A stretch of DNA of 64,000 nt, taken from NCBI RefSeq assembly GCF_052324685.1, contig NC_135214.1, positions 31,121,206-31,185,205 of the forward strand, in the 5' to 3' direction. The notes beneath the pieces were generated by a model. It was given only the letters and a program-made list of their open reading frames with translations. It was not told where the DNA came from and did not search any database. Below are positions 19,689 to 32,070 of the stretch, piece by piece. Origin of the DNA: Brachyhypopomus gauderio. Taxonomy: Eukaryota > Chordata > Actinopteri > Gymnotiformes > Hypopomidae. A program made the translations under genes and the position numbers. Every line of letters starts with the position of its first letter. The first letter of the stretch is position 1.

Positions 19689-20514
19689 GAGCAGATCCAT
19701 GTTCCTGTGTACCACCCCACTCCCAGTCAGACGCGCTTGGCGACGCAGCTAACGGAGGAGGAGCAGGTGCGTATAGCACAGAGGATCGGCCTCATCCAGC
19801 ACCTCCCCAAGGGAGTGTTCGACCCCGGCAGTGACGGCACAGAGAAGAAGATACGCGAGTGAGTAGCCCAATACGCGTCACTCTGTCTGCAGCCCAACAC
19901 ACGTCACTCTGTCTGCAGCCCAACACACGTCACTCTGTCTGCAGCCCAACACATCATCACTAACTCAGTGGCTCTTCTCCTCAAATACATCCAACAGCTA
20001 AATGTTTAACGATGCTCCTGCTTGTATTCTGATTAGGCTGAGAAATAAGGAAACTACAGCCCAACAGTATTTCACACAGTTCTGGGGCGAGTTTCCCAAA
20101 ACGTTCTTAGCGCTAAGTACTTCGTAACCTCGTTCTTACGTACGAGGTTAAGAAGTACTTGGCGCTAAGAGCGTTTTGGGAAACTCACCCCTGATCTAAA
20201 TGTTAGAAACTCTCAGGGATCTACACTCCCATCAGGATTAAAACTAGAAAGCATGTGTCCCAGCGTGAGTTTTCCTAGTGTAGGGTTGATGAGCAGGAGC
20301 TGTGGGGACCCCCCCCTCACGGTGTCATGTCCCCCCCTGCAGGTGTGTGATCTGCATGTTGGACTTCGTGTACGGCGAGCCCATCCGCTTCCTACCCTGC
20401 ATGCACATCTACCACATGGACTGCATCGACGACTGGCTCATGCGCTCCTTCACCTGCCCCTCCTGCATGGAGCCCGTGGACGCTGCTCTGCTCTCCTCCT
20501 ATGAAACCAACTGA
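12598..20514 (+). CDS. rnf11: RNF11, RING finger protein 11 (complete, 3 exons)
   Basis: Exons 12598-12720, 19689-19858 and 20343-20514 give 465 coding bases, i.e. 154 residues, the same length as mammalian RNF11. The N terminus MGNCLKSP carries a myristoylation glycine (G2) and palmitoylatable C4. A PPPPY motif (36-40), for binding WW domains of NEDD4-type ligases, is the last part of exon 1. Residues 62-80 (LTEEEQVRIAQRIGLIQHL) form the conserved helix. The RING-H2 has C99, C102, C117, H119, H122, C125, C136 and C139, all present. T135 in RSFTC matches the known AKT site of mammalian RNF11. The protein is a membrane-anchored adaptor/E3 that modulates HECT ligases and the A20 NF-kB-limiting complex. 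Differences from mammals (for example DGVDPDL for EGTEPDQ) lie in the flexible linker. Fish have rnf11a and rnf11b; I cannot assign which. Confidence 0.98.
16500..16559 (+). repeat. 30-bp tandem duplication
   Basis: Two exact copies of a 30-base unit (core GGGGGGCCCGGCTGTGTTGA) in rnf11 intron 1. Confidence 0.9.
19652..19686 (+). repeat. GT microsatellite at the rnf11 exon 2 acceptor
   Basis: About 17 GT units end directly in the TGTAG acceptor (19684-19688), so here too a GT repeat stands in for the pyrimidine tract. Confidence 0.93.
19689..19858 (+). CDS. rnf11: rnf11 exon 2
   Basis: Encodes EQIHVPVYHPTPSQTRLATQ, then LTEEEQVRIAQRIGLIQHL and PKGVFDPGSDGTEKKIR. Exits in phase 2 (GA of a glutamate) at GTGAGT 19859. 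Confidence 0.98.
19864..19958 (+). repeat. 26-bp repeat directly after the rnf11 exon 2 donor
   Basis: Three full units of 26 bases (19864-19889, 19890-19915, 19916-19941; CAGCCCAACACACGTCACTC type) plus a partial fourth, starting six bases after the splice junction. Confidence 0.93.
20084..20191. mobile_element. 108-bp near-perfect palindromic MITE
   Basis: Two 49-base arms with about four mismatches around a 10-base loop (TTCTTACGTA). The arms begin GGGGCGAGTTTCCCAAAACG and pair with a copy ending in ACTCACCCC. This structure fits a fish foldback MITE. It lies in rnf11 intron 2, about 150 bases before exon 3. Confidence 0.85.
20343..20514 (+). CDS. rnf11: rnf11 exon 3
   Basis: Encodes the complete RING-H2, starting CVICMLDFVYGEPIRFLPCM and ending LLSSYETN with TGA at 20512-20514. 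All eight zinc ligands are present. Confidence 0.98.
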
Positions 20515-20535
20515 AGTCTGGTTGCGCTAGTCCCC

Positions 20536-20537
<2 letters not shown>

Positions 20538-20573
<36 letters not shown>
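20538..20573. repeat. CA microsatellite in rnf11 3'UTR
   Basis: About 18 CA units starting two dozen bases after the rnf11 stop codon; expected to be transcribed. Confidence 0.93.
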
Positions 20574-20575
<2 letters not shown>

Positions 20576-22477
20576 GTTCCAGCTCCAGTTCCAGCCCGTG
20601 CCATTTTGGGACTAGCCCTCCTACATAGAGTGCGCAGTTGGAGGGCGGTTCCCGTGGCATCATGGGATACTGGAGGACCTGAGATGCTCTCCTGGTTTGT
20701 CCTGCTGGACAGGGAACCTACAGGAGCCACACGAATGACTACATCACGTGACTCTTCAACGACGTCCTGACAACCCGGTCTCGCACCATTCTGCTGTGGT
20801 GCCTCTTACACTGGAAGGCATCAAACAGTAGAAAATTGTAAAGAAAGACAAAGACTTTAGGGGAAAATGCAATTTTATTTCTTCTCCTCCCTCTGTGTGT
20901 TCTGCAGTGTGGAGTGAGGCTCCCTCTTTTCTCTTACACATCTGTATGTCTGTGTTCCTCTCTTTCTCTCTCTCTCTCTCCTTTCAGGTTTGTGAAGGGC
21001 TCATTTGATTTTCAGCTGAGATGACACAACGCGCTTGCACACTAATTACACACGGTGAAATTTGCACTTCCTAAAGCCCTCTGTTCCCACGAGGCATCCC
21101 CTGTACATGAAGGCCTGTGTGTATCTCCTGAAAGGCGTTCTGTTCCACTCTGTGTCTATTGGAGCACCTTCTCCTCTATGTATTGGTCATGACCAACAAA
21201 CCTAATTGCCACCGTTTTCTGTTGATTTAGGGGCTATTTTACTACAAACGGGGTAGTTTCTGATTAGACGCTGTCACCGTTCTTTGTGTTTTCTCTCAGT
21301 ACTCTGGCACTGTGCGTTTAGGACAAATACGTGATCCTAGCCGCAGACAACTAGCTTTATGTGTTATTTGAAGGTATGTACAGCTGTTTGAATAATGTAG
21401 TTACTCAATTGTTTCTTGGGGTCAGAGGTGGGAGGACGGACGTCTGCTTGGCTGTTCAGTGGGAGGCTTTGCGACGCTGCATGCTTCATGTTATAACGAA
21501 AAGGCCAGCTTTGATTTTGGGTTGATTTGGGTCTGCTGCTGTTACATAAAAAGGTGCCAATGTTTCCAAAGAGCATCACTGGATTGAGCGCAGAGATCAG
21601 AGACTTGGGACCGTTAACGCTGGAATCCCGGGATGTGGATAAATGCCTAGTGTTGGAAGGAAAGCCAGTAGTGATTCAGCACTTTTTAAACTGGTCGTAG
21701 GTGTGTTGGATCGGGCTGGTTGGTCTCTGAAAGTGACCCGAGCGTTAGCATAATTAGCATAGCAACTGGCAGACAATCATAAAAAAAACCAGTGGAGGAG
21801 ACCCAGCTACAGAGTGCTGTGGATGAGTAAGGATAGAAGAGGTGTGTGAAGCCTGGCATGATGCACCCGTGTAGGAGTGATCGGGAGTGAGCAACGACAG
21901 CAGGAAGTGCAGAGAAACAGTTGAACACCTCATCAGACCCCTCATCACTGGGGGGGGGGGGGGGGGGTTTCGGGGGGTTTCATCTCGCAGCAGCACCATG
22001 ACCTTCAATACATTGCCACTGCAATTATAGAGTTTGTAAGAGCCCCTAAAATGGAATATTCCTGCCTGGCTTAGTCAATGCCGCAGTCACCTGACCTGAA
22101 TCCAATTAAACCAGCCTTTCATTTTCCAAAGCCACTAAAATGAGCAGGAAGTTAAAATGGCCCAAGCCTGACAGAATGTCACCATGGAAACCTCTCAGTG
22201 GCTGGACATGTTTATAGACTTCAGACAGTTAGAAAGTGCCACGGATGTGCACCAAAATACGTATCATCAGATCTGATTTAGTTTTGTTATCCCCAAATGG
22301 GGTTTTTCCCCCTAACAATGTCTAATTCCTAATATAGATATAAATATCCTGTAAATGGTGTGCTTTATGTTCATAATCATCATGCATATGAAACATTTAT
22401 AGAGTCAGTGTGTTGGACTGCAGAACCAAGTCAAGAACTACGGCCTCTGTTTACTTCCCAGGGCATTCCAGCAGAAC

Positions 22478-22716
22478 CGTTATCTGGTCCGGTTATCTGG
22501 TCCGGTTATCTGGTCCGGTTATCTGGTCCGGTTGTCTGGTCCGGTTGTCTGGTCCGGTTATCTGGTCCGGTTATCTGGTCCGGTTATCTGGTCCGGTTGT
22601 CTGGTCCGGTTGTCTGGTCCGGTTGTCTGGTCCGGTTATCTGGTCCGGTTATCTGGTCAGCTTGTCTGGTCAGCTTATCTGGTCCGGTTATCTGGTCCAG
22701 TTATCTGGTCCGGTTG
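22478..22716 (+). repeat. 13-bp minisatellite
   Basis: About 18 copies of GGTTATCTGGTCC, with TTGTC variants and two GGTCAGC units. A period of 13 is not divisible by three, so the overlapping repetitive ORFs seen here are the same array read in different frames. Confidence 0.96.
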
Positions 22717-23017
22717 GCCTTGGGCTGCTTGTGCCGGTGAGCAGCCTTGGAAATTCCTTTAGAAGGTCGTTGTGGTGGCCACTCGTCTTTCTGAAATATC
22801 AATGTCACTCAAGCATCACAGCTCATTTCCTTGGCTTTGAAGTTGTGTACTCTTTTTATTGTTAAAATTTTAAAAAAGTTAATGTATACTGATAGTTTAT
22901 TTGGTTGAGACCAATCTAAAGGTGCAATAATAGACTCTGGTTTGCATTAAAGGTGTAAGACTGACCCTTCGGGTAATACAACAATACATCAGTAATGCAA
23001 CCTCTTGTTCTGTTACT

Positions 23018-23022
<5 letters not shown>

Positions 23023-23068
<46 letters not shown>
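23023..23068. repeat. TA / CA microsatellite
   Basis: A TA run passes into a CA run; intergenic. Confidence 0.9.
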
Positions 23069-23069
<1 letters not shown>

Positions 23070-24845
23070 CTACCACAATGACTCACATAAATGTGAAAAT
23101 CATTACACCATTAATCTTATGTCACTTTGGTTTTCATAGTATTGTGGTTTTAGTTTTTTCTTCTTTGTTTGTTTTGCCTGTGCATATGACTGTGTGTGAT
23201 GATCACACGTTTATTTACATATACTAGATTTTGTGACTGTAATTTTTTTTAAACAAATCTCATGGTTAATCTTAGAGACTTTCACCAAGCATTATGACCA
23301 CAGAGACTACACACGTGCAAGTATGTATATGACTTTTGGAAGTAGCTGATGTTGAAATCAAAGCCGGGTCCATATTGACCAGCGTGGTTCTTGCTCAGAC
23401 AGCCAAAGTAAGCAGTCGTCGTGTTGCACTCTGTCTCTGCGCTGCGGCTTCTGTTTCTCCCTTTCTCTGCGTCTTAAAACATTTAAAAAGTAGTGGCTTG
23501 AAGGTGCCAGTGCATGACCTAAACTCTGAGCGACGTGGACTAGCAACACACCAGTGCGTTTGATGATCTGGAACATTCCTTGGTACCCTTCATTTGACCA
23601 CAGAGCCTCCATCCTGTAATTGAGACAGAGGCACAAAAAAGCATAGATGTTGATCTATTTTTCTAACTCCTGTGTCATCAGTTCTATAAACGGAAAGTGG
23701 CGATCTTCAGGACTTAAGGAAGTGGGGACTTGTTGCTGGGTTTTTTTGTGCTCTGTTTCTTTGCTCTCTGTATTTCGTCATGAGGTGTCGCTCTGGCTAT
23801 CGGTCTGTCATCGGCCACATTTCTGGACGTACACAAACATGTAAGCAAAAATGAAACACAGAAGCAGCTGCTATTAAAGTGAAGGTTTTCGATTTGTGTG
23901 TGGACAATTTTTAGAGGGCGGAATAAGCAAGAGGGTTTATAATTATGATCTGGGATCCATTATCAGCCCTGGTGGTTCATAACTGGCCTGCAAACTGTAG
24001 GTAGGTTAAGTAAACAGATTTTTTTTCTTGTCTTATTTTGATGTAGAAATTCATAATTGAGTGAGTTTTTATTCAAATCAGTGTCATTTGTAGTTAGCCC
24101 TGGCATATTGATCAACTTTTCCCATGGAAATAAATAGTAATATTTACAGGTAAGAAGCAGATGTTTCAACTCCCCCAAATCGTTATTTTCCCATTTTAGG
24201 AGGGGAGGTCAGATGCCCCAAGTCACACACCACCATAACTTGAACCATGCATCTACATGTAAAAAAAAAAAGTGATAATTTAGATCAGGCCACTTTCTTC
24301 ACTTCAGCATATTAAAAGCTGAATCCCCAGAGTAGGGAGAAGCCCACACATATGGAAGTGCATCTGGTAGAGTAGGTAGACAAAGGAATACCTCAGTCAT
24401 AGGTGAATTTCCGTCAATGGATTGGTTCACAGAATAAGAACATCTGCTGAATGCTGTAAATTTGTGACTGTTGGGACACTTTGTTATTGAACCGAACTAT
24501 ATGAAGGGGCCAGAGGTCTGATAATTTGGGTTTTATGAGGTGTGTTTACATTTAATATTAATTTACTGTGATTGCTTGTTGTGTGTAGGTGTTTATTCTT
24601 GGGTCAGTTATGAAAACGTTGTGAATTCAGGTTTAATACCTTTGTCTTCCACCAGAGGGCAGGGTATTGACTTGTGCTCTGACTATCAGGCTGCTGGGCT
24701 CCCTGCTTTACTTAACGTATCTTTACGTGGATCTACATCTGGTTTGGGATCGGAGGAAGACACATTTTCCGTACAATAAAAAGGTCAGTTATGTCAATCA
24801 AGCACTTCTGAAGGTCACTCTGGATGTGTCTGCTAAACTGCTGTA

Positions 24846-25075
24846 AATGTGTGCTTGCCTATCTTTCTGTTAGACCCATGTTTCTTGACTGGAACAGTGA
24901 ACGTTATTTCAAATGAGGAAGTCTTATATTACTATTCAATGGCATTTTCTTTCTACAGCGAAAGGCTTTATATGTAAATATATGCCTGACTATCTCTCTG
25001 TTAGACCCCTGTGTCTTGACCGGAATAGTGAATATTATTAGAATCTTATTTTACTATTCAGTGGCCTTTTGTGTC
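24846..25075 (+). repeat. Diverged tandem duplication, about 125 bp
   Basis: The blocks at 24846-24955 and 24973-25075 share CTATCT.TCTGTTAGACCC, TGTTTCTTGACTGGAAC/TGTGTCTTGACCGGAAT and TTACTATTCA.TGGC segments in the same order. Confidence 0.7.
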
Positions 25076-25489
25076 AGACATTAACATTATAATACTACAT
25101 TTCGAAAGTATTGCACCCATAATTCCCTAATTAATATGTGCTCTACTTTGTTTCTGTGTGAAGAATATTTCTGCTAAAGCTTCATGCTAACGAAAAGAGA
25201 TCAGTCTAAGTTCAAGTCACAGTTTAAGATTCATTCACTGGCCTCCACACAGTGACACCAAACTCTCTTTTTCTGTTGTATTCTTAATCACCCATTTTGT
25301 GTGTTGACATGGGCATGCCCCTTTAATAATAAAATAGATGTACTTCCACTTATTTGTGTGGTTACACAGAAGGACATCTGTGATTACACCTCACCTGCTT
25401 TTTTGTGTTTATAAAGTCTGTGTACCTTCTGGTCTTTTTACACATTGTTACAGAAAAACTGTATTAGCAGATGTATGTTTATTATCACA

Positions 25490-26300
25490 GGCATTTGGAC
25501 TACAGTATTTAAGCACCTCTGAGCTTCTGATGCATGCCCCATGAACCGCAAGGACATTAGCCCCAGGTCCTGTAAGTCCTGTCATTTGCGAGATGGGACT
25601 TGCTTGGATCTGCCATGTTCTTCTGACCCATGGCACAAATGCTGGAGTAGAGATCAGGGAATTTGGAGTTCAACATCTGGATCTCTATGTCGTGTTTCTC
25701 AAACCATTCCTGAACCGTTTTTGCAGCATGGTAGGATGGTACATTATCCTGCTGACAGAGGCCACTGCCAATTAGGAATACCATTGCCATGAAGGGATGG
25801 ACTTCATAGTTTATGGAGGTAGTACTTCAAAGTAACACCCACACGAATGCCGCTACCAAAGATTTGCAGCAGAACTTTGCCCTGAACATCATGTTATCTA
25901 GCTTCTTCCCATGGTGCAGTCTGGTGCTGTCTCTTTTCCAGGTAAGCTATGCATGCACATACTCCACATGATAGAAAAGAAAAGATGATTCATCAGATAA
26001 GGCCAATTTCTTTCATTGCTACATGGTCCTGTTCTGATGGACATGTGCCTATTGTAGGTCCTTTGGGTGGCGTATGGTGGTCGGCATGAGACCTCTGGTG
26101 TGCAGCGATGCAAACTGCAATGCACTGACACCTATGTTCACAATGTTCTTACATCTTTCCACCATCATCAGCATTTGTGCTACAGTAGCTCTTGTGGTAT
26201 TGGACCAGATTAGCATTTCCTCCCTTAGTGCTTCAGTGAGCCTTAGTCACCAATGAGAGTACTGCCGCTGTTCTTTCATAGGCCACTTTTTGGTAGGTAT
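25490..26300 (-). mobile_element. Decayed Tc1/mariner-like transposon
   Basis: Minus-strand frames contain a transposase catalytic-core-like segment, QQDNVPSYHAAKTVQEWFEK, at about 25720-25780, with further fragments in shifted frames upstream. Multiple stops and frameshifts break it. The ends are not defined. Confidence 0.55.
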
Positions 26301-26549
26301 TAACCCCTGCGTACCAGGAACACCACACATCACCTGCTGTTTTGGAGATGCTCTGATGCAATTATCTAGCCATCACAAGTTGACCCTTGTCAAAGGCATT
26401 TAAAAACTTAGATTTGCACATTTCCCTGCTTCTGACACATTAACATCACAAACTGACTGTATACTTACTGCAAATATATCCCACCTCTTGACAGACACCA
26501 TTTTAATGAGATTATAGATGAGATTAATGAGATTATATATAGGCTACAG

Positions 26550-26842
26550 CAGTGGCGTGCACACATAGACATCAGGTGGCTAAAGCACCACCAACTCTGC
26601 CCTTTTGAAACTTCGGTTTTCATTTTACTGAGGTCGGTTTGAAATGATCTTTTGAAAACCTGAGCGAATAAAAACAATGCCCTGAAATGAGCCACCACCT
26701 TGCACATACCCGACCTCTCTCTTCCTTTAACACCAGATGCACTGCAGCAGCAGTTCAGTTCAGCGAGTGGAAGGAAGCGTCTTTAGCACAGCACGCACGG
26801 TCACAGATAGACTTCGATCCAAAATGTCTGTGCACGCCACTG
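26550..26842. mobile_element. Small non-autonomous hAT element with 8-bp duplication
   Basis: Terminal inverted repeats CAGTGGCGTGCACA and TGTGCACGCCACTG bound 293 bp. The 8-base sequence GGCTACAG flanks both sides (26542-26549 and 26843-26850), which is the target duplication length of the hAT superfamily. No open transposase is present. Confidence 0.9.
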
Positions 26843-27199
26843 GGCTACAGTGCTGCTTGAATGTTTGTGAACTCCTTGAGTAGTTTAGATGTTTGTGTTG
26901 TTTACTATGATTCCCTTTTTTTAAAATCATCATCAGTTTTTCTATATGAAATGTCAGGTTTATGTTCATCAGTTCCATTTACTTGTTGTGGGGGAAATGT
27001 CTGAGTTGCCAGCAGACTACATGAAACATGGAATCAGAGCATGTGCATAAGAAAATGAAAAATTAGTTAAAAGACACAGATGAAACACGTGTGCTCAAGA
27101 GTGCTCAAATTAATCAGACCAATCAAATGACACATCCTTGGGAAAAGATTTGCACCACACTGATTAAAAGTGAGGGGAAACTAATCAAACCCATCATGC

Positions 27200-28140
<941 letters not shown>

Positions 28141-28776
28141 CGATACTCAAAGGCACTGGGCAGGATTGTGGTCAATACCGAGGGAAGTCCAGGGCTGGAA
28201 ACAAAGTCTGTTGGAGAAGCAAAGTTCAAAGCACAGGAACACGGCAGGAGAAAAGCTTGGCATGCAGCATAGGTCAGCAATACTCCTCAAGACGGAAGTA
28301 GTAGGTATGTTGCTTAAAAGGGGTTTAAAGAGGGCGTGGTGAATCAGGGACAAGTAATGACATTTAGTACCCTGACGAGTGTGTCGAGACGCAGAGGATT
28401 TGGGTGGCGCCTGGACATGGGTAGGAATGAAGTGTTGTGTGTAATTCATGACAGCATTCAAGAAGCAGCTGTCTGGCAGAGTTACAGGTGCAGACGTGAA
28501 TGCACCTGACATGTTGGAAGACCTGGTCAGCCTCAGTAATCCAGAAACCTCTGCTCCCCTTTCAAGAGGTGCGTTAAATTAAGCCAGGGTACCAAAACTT
28601 TGAATGAACTTCCAGTAGAAGTTAGCATACCACCAAAATTGTTTTAATTCCTTCATCGCCTGGGGGACAGGTCAGGTAGTCATTGCTGAAACCTTGTCTG
28701 GATCCATAGACAACCATGCAGGAGATTGAACAGCATTGGACAGGAACATGAAAGCATTTTTCTGCTTTAGCATATA

Positions 28777-29817
28777 CACTCACAGGCCACTTTATTAGGT
28801 ACACCTGTCCGACTGCTCATTAACGCAAATGTCGAATCAACCAATCACATATAGCAACTCAATGCATTTAGGCATGTAGACATGGCCAAGACAATCTGCC
28901 GCAGTTCAAACAGAGCATCAGAATGGGGAAGAGAGGTGATTTAAGTGACTTTGAACGTGGCGTGGTTGTTGGTGCCAGACGGGCTGGTTTGCTATTTCAG
29001 AAACAGCCTGTATACTGGGATTTTCATGCACAACCATTTCTAGGGTTTACAGAAAATAATCTGAAAAAGAGAAAATATCTAGTGAGCGGAAGTTGTAGTT
29101 CTAGTGAGCTGTGGGCGTTGTTGATGCCAGAGGTCAGAGGAGAATGGCCAGACTGGTTCAAGCTGATAGAATGGCAATAGATGCAGAAGAGCATCTTTGA
29201 ACGCACAACACATCAAACCTTTAGGCGGATGGATTACAGCAGCAGAAAACCACAGAGTGCCACTCCTGTCAGCTAAGAACAGCAAACTGAGTCTACAATT
29301 CACACAGGCTCACCAAAATTGGACAATAGAAGATTGGAAAAACATTGCCTGGTCTGATATGTCTCCATTTCTGCCGCGACATTCTGATGGTAGGGTCAAA
29401 ATTTAGCATCAACAACATGAAAGCATGGCTTTCATCCCTTTATGACCACAGTGTAATCATCTTCTCATGGCTACTTCCAGCATTATAACGCGCCATGTCA
29501 TAAAGCGCGAATCATCTCAGATTGGTTTCTTGAACACGATAAGGAATTCACTGTACTTGAATGGCCTCCACAGTCAGATCTCAATCCAATAGAGCACCTT
29601 TGGGATGTGGTATAACAGGAGATTCACATCATGGATGAGCAGCCAACAAATCTGCAGCAACTGCGTGATGCTATCATGTCAATATGGACCAGACTGTCTG
29701 AGAAATGTTTCCAGTACCTTGTTGAATCTGCCACGAAGGATTAAGGCAGTTCTGAAGGCAAAAGGGGGTCCAAACCCAGTACTAGCAAGGTGTACCTAAT
29801 AAAGTGACCGCCGAGTG
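28777..29817 (+). mobile_element. Tc1-like transposon with both ends, transposase decayed
   Basis: The ends CACTCACAGGCCACTTTATT and the inverted counterpart AATAAAGTGACCGCCGAGTG are each flanked by TA (28775-28776, 29818-29819). Between them, plus-strand frames show DLSDFERGVVVGARRAGL near the start, YNAPCHKARIISDWFLEHDK (second catalytic D region, about 29485) and LNPIEHLWDV (about 29582). Length is 1041 bp. Several stops and frameshifts make the transposase a pseudogene. Confidence 0.9.
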
Positions 29818-30761
29818 TATAATTAATTGCATTTACTGCTGTAGCATTTTTTATCTAAAAATGGCCCAGTGGAGATGTCCCTTTGAATCTGCACAATCTT
29901 TTGTCAATCTGAACTGCATTCTTCCTTTACAGTAGTGCCATGCCCTGTCTACACTCCCCTCCTGCTGCTCACTTGGTGTTTAAGGAAGCATGGAGCTCAA
30001 ACTGGTTTTTGCCCTGTCATTCATCTAACCACATTACTTGTCTCAGAACAGGAAGGGAGCCGGAACATGTGCTCTCTTTGTGGTCTTCCGATAATGTTAG
30101 CTCTGTTGACTGTTCAACTCCTCACCGCCATATGGCTACTTGACTGACAAATCACCTTCATAGAAACTAAGGAGGATTCCGTGTGGTTTAAGACTGTCAA
30201 TGTTGGTTGTTAAGAAAAAAAAAACATACATTTTAGCCATGCCAAGTTTACAAAGTCCTTCTATGTGCATTCCTTCAAGTTGATGCTTTAAGTCTAAGGT
30301 TGTCCTCAGGTAAACTCCAGTCCAAACAAAAAAACCATGAATTGATCTCTAAAGAAACCATAAATATATAGTTTTATTAAACTGCTGATTTAATGTGACA
30401 TGGAAATGATAATTAATCTTGTAGGTCTAGACACACAACATGAAATTTTACTTTTATGCATATGAAGGTGTATATAAATATAGGATGTTTTTTACACTAT
30501 GAAGCAATATTGAGCAACTATGCAAAAATAGAACAAAACTCCACAATCCCTGTGTAAAAAATGCAAAGGCACTCTAAGATGGAACAAATACACCTGCTAG
30601 ATAACCTTAACTGGTCTGAGGGGTTCTACGTATGCTCACTGAGTCACCAAGTCCAAATGGTGTACTAGATCTCAGTGAGATATTTTTTGCACTGTAAAAT
30701 CCACATAATACAATTCTTGGTTGTAGCTCACTGTGAAACTACTTATGACAATGACTTGTGT

Positions 30762-30828
30762 TATCAGCACTTTGAATTGTTGGTGTGTATGAAGGGTGCT
30801 ATATAAATAAACGTTGCCTTGCCTTAAA
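30762..30828 (+). mobile_element. L2-type LINE 3'-end fragment
   Basis: CACTTTGAATTGTTGGTGTG followed by AAGGGTGCTATATAAATAAA resembles the conserved 3' tail of fish L2-type LINEs; compare 62039-62100 in this window. Confidence 0.6.
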
Positions 30829-30897
30829 TATTCAGCTATTAAAACAGAAATGTATGAAAATAATGACCAGTTCCTGTGGATGTGTGAATTTTCACTG

Positions 30898-30898
<1 letters not shown>

Positions 30899-30953
<55 letters not shown>
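30899..30953. repeat. TA microsatellite
   Basis: About 27 TA units with one interruption; intergenic. Confidence 0.92.
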
Positions 30954-30954
<1 letters not shown>

Positions 30955-32064
30955 GTGTGTATAAAAGTGTCACAATAACTTAGTTTACTGGCATGGCCTA
31001 ACATTTGTTTGCCAATTGCGCATTGAGCTATTAACACGGTTTCCAGAACACTGAATGAGAATTAGTGCAAATACTGCAGTAGTTTTCAATATATAAAATA
31101 TCTCAGGGGATTATTCATCCTAATCGGTTTCACAGAATGCAGAATGGCATAGCAACCATGCTTATCTGGCTTTGGAGTTATTAACTTACAGCCTTATCGA
31201 AGTCGCAGAACCAGGAAGAGGATCATCTCTCAAAAAAATACGTTGTAAAAAAACAAAAATACATTTCGAAAAAAGTAATTGACATCCTTTGCGATGTTTT
31301 TTTCGTACCCTTACAAGAAAAACAAGAGTTTTTTTTTCCCCGGTAGCGCCAAAATTCGAAAATCTTGGCACCGGCCAAGCCTCTGCTGGACTATTTCCTC
31401 AGACCGATCTAACGGATTTCTTCTTTTTTTCCCCCTTAGCTAATGTTGTTAGAGATTTTATACTATTTCTCCTTCTGTTTTGCTTTCACTTTCTCGTAAC
31501 ATGTCCTAAAGTAGCCAACAATTTGTCACAAGCCCAGACTACTTTAGGCATGAAAAACAGAAACGGGCTGTATAACCTAAGCTCCAAAGATAAAGTGGGA
31601 ACGTCGTTTCCAGACTGGCCAGCCCTGCACCAACACTGCTGCACTGGACTCAACAGTACCGAGATCCGCACGTAACCTTACACACAACCCCACACGACCC
31701 TGCAGACACGGAAAGTACCCGCGAGGCGCGCGTAAAACGTGCACAAGATGGTTTTGATCTTTATTTTAAAAGATCGCTTAGACCATTCATGTTCAATCTA
31801 CAGATGAACAGATGTTTGTAACTTGTTCATAATATATCGTCTATACATGCAAATTGCTGTTAAATATTTTAGAAAACGATCTGAACATTTTTTAATGGAT
31901 GACAAAGCTGCTTATGATTAGGAATTAATTAAGCGCCACATCATGCTTTGAGGATCGCAAGTGTTAGGGCATGCATGTTTGCTTTCATAGTCCACTACAC
32001 AAGTAAGAACTTAAATACACGAACATAAATAAATGACACAAACAGCAGAATTTAGTCACAGCGT

Positions 32065-32070
32065 TTTATT
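32065..32070 (-). promoter_or_regulatory. Candidate cdkn2c poly(A) signal
   Basis: AATAAA on the minus strand, about 750 bases past the cdkn2c stop. Another AATAAA lies near 31761. The choice is by position only. Confidence 0.3.

Larger units (their letters stand above)
20515..25480. other. rnf11 3' flank and intergenic DNA
   Basis: It begins with the rnf11 3'UTR (a CA repeat at 20538-20573 is inside it; no convincing poly(A) signal chosen). Further on are a G run (21951-21967), the 13-bp array at 22478, TA/CA repeats (about 23023-23068) and a duplicated block at 24846-25075. No exon is recognised. SINE-like tails (TGCTAAACTGCTGTAAATG) occur near 24430 and 24830. Confidence 0.6.

Noticed and set aside
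22360..22865. Repetitive WSGYLVRLSGPV-type protein frames
   Set aside because: Three frames of a 13-bp minisatellite, not a gene.
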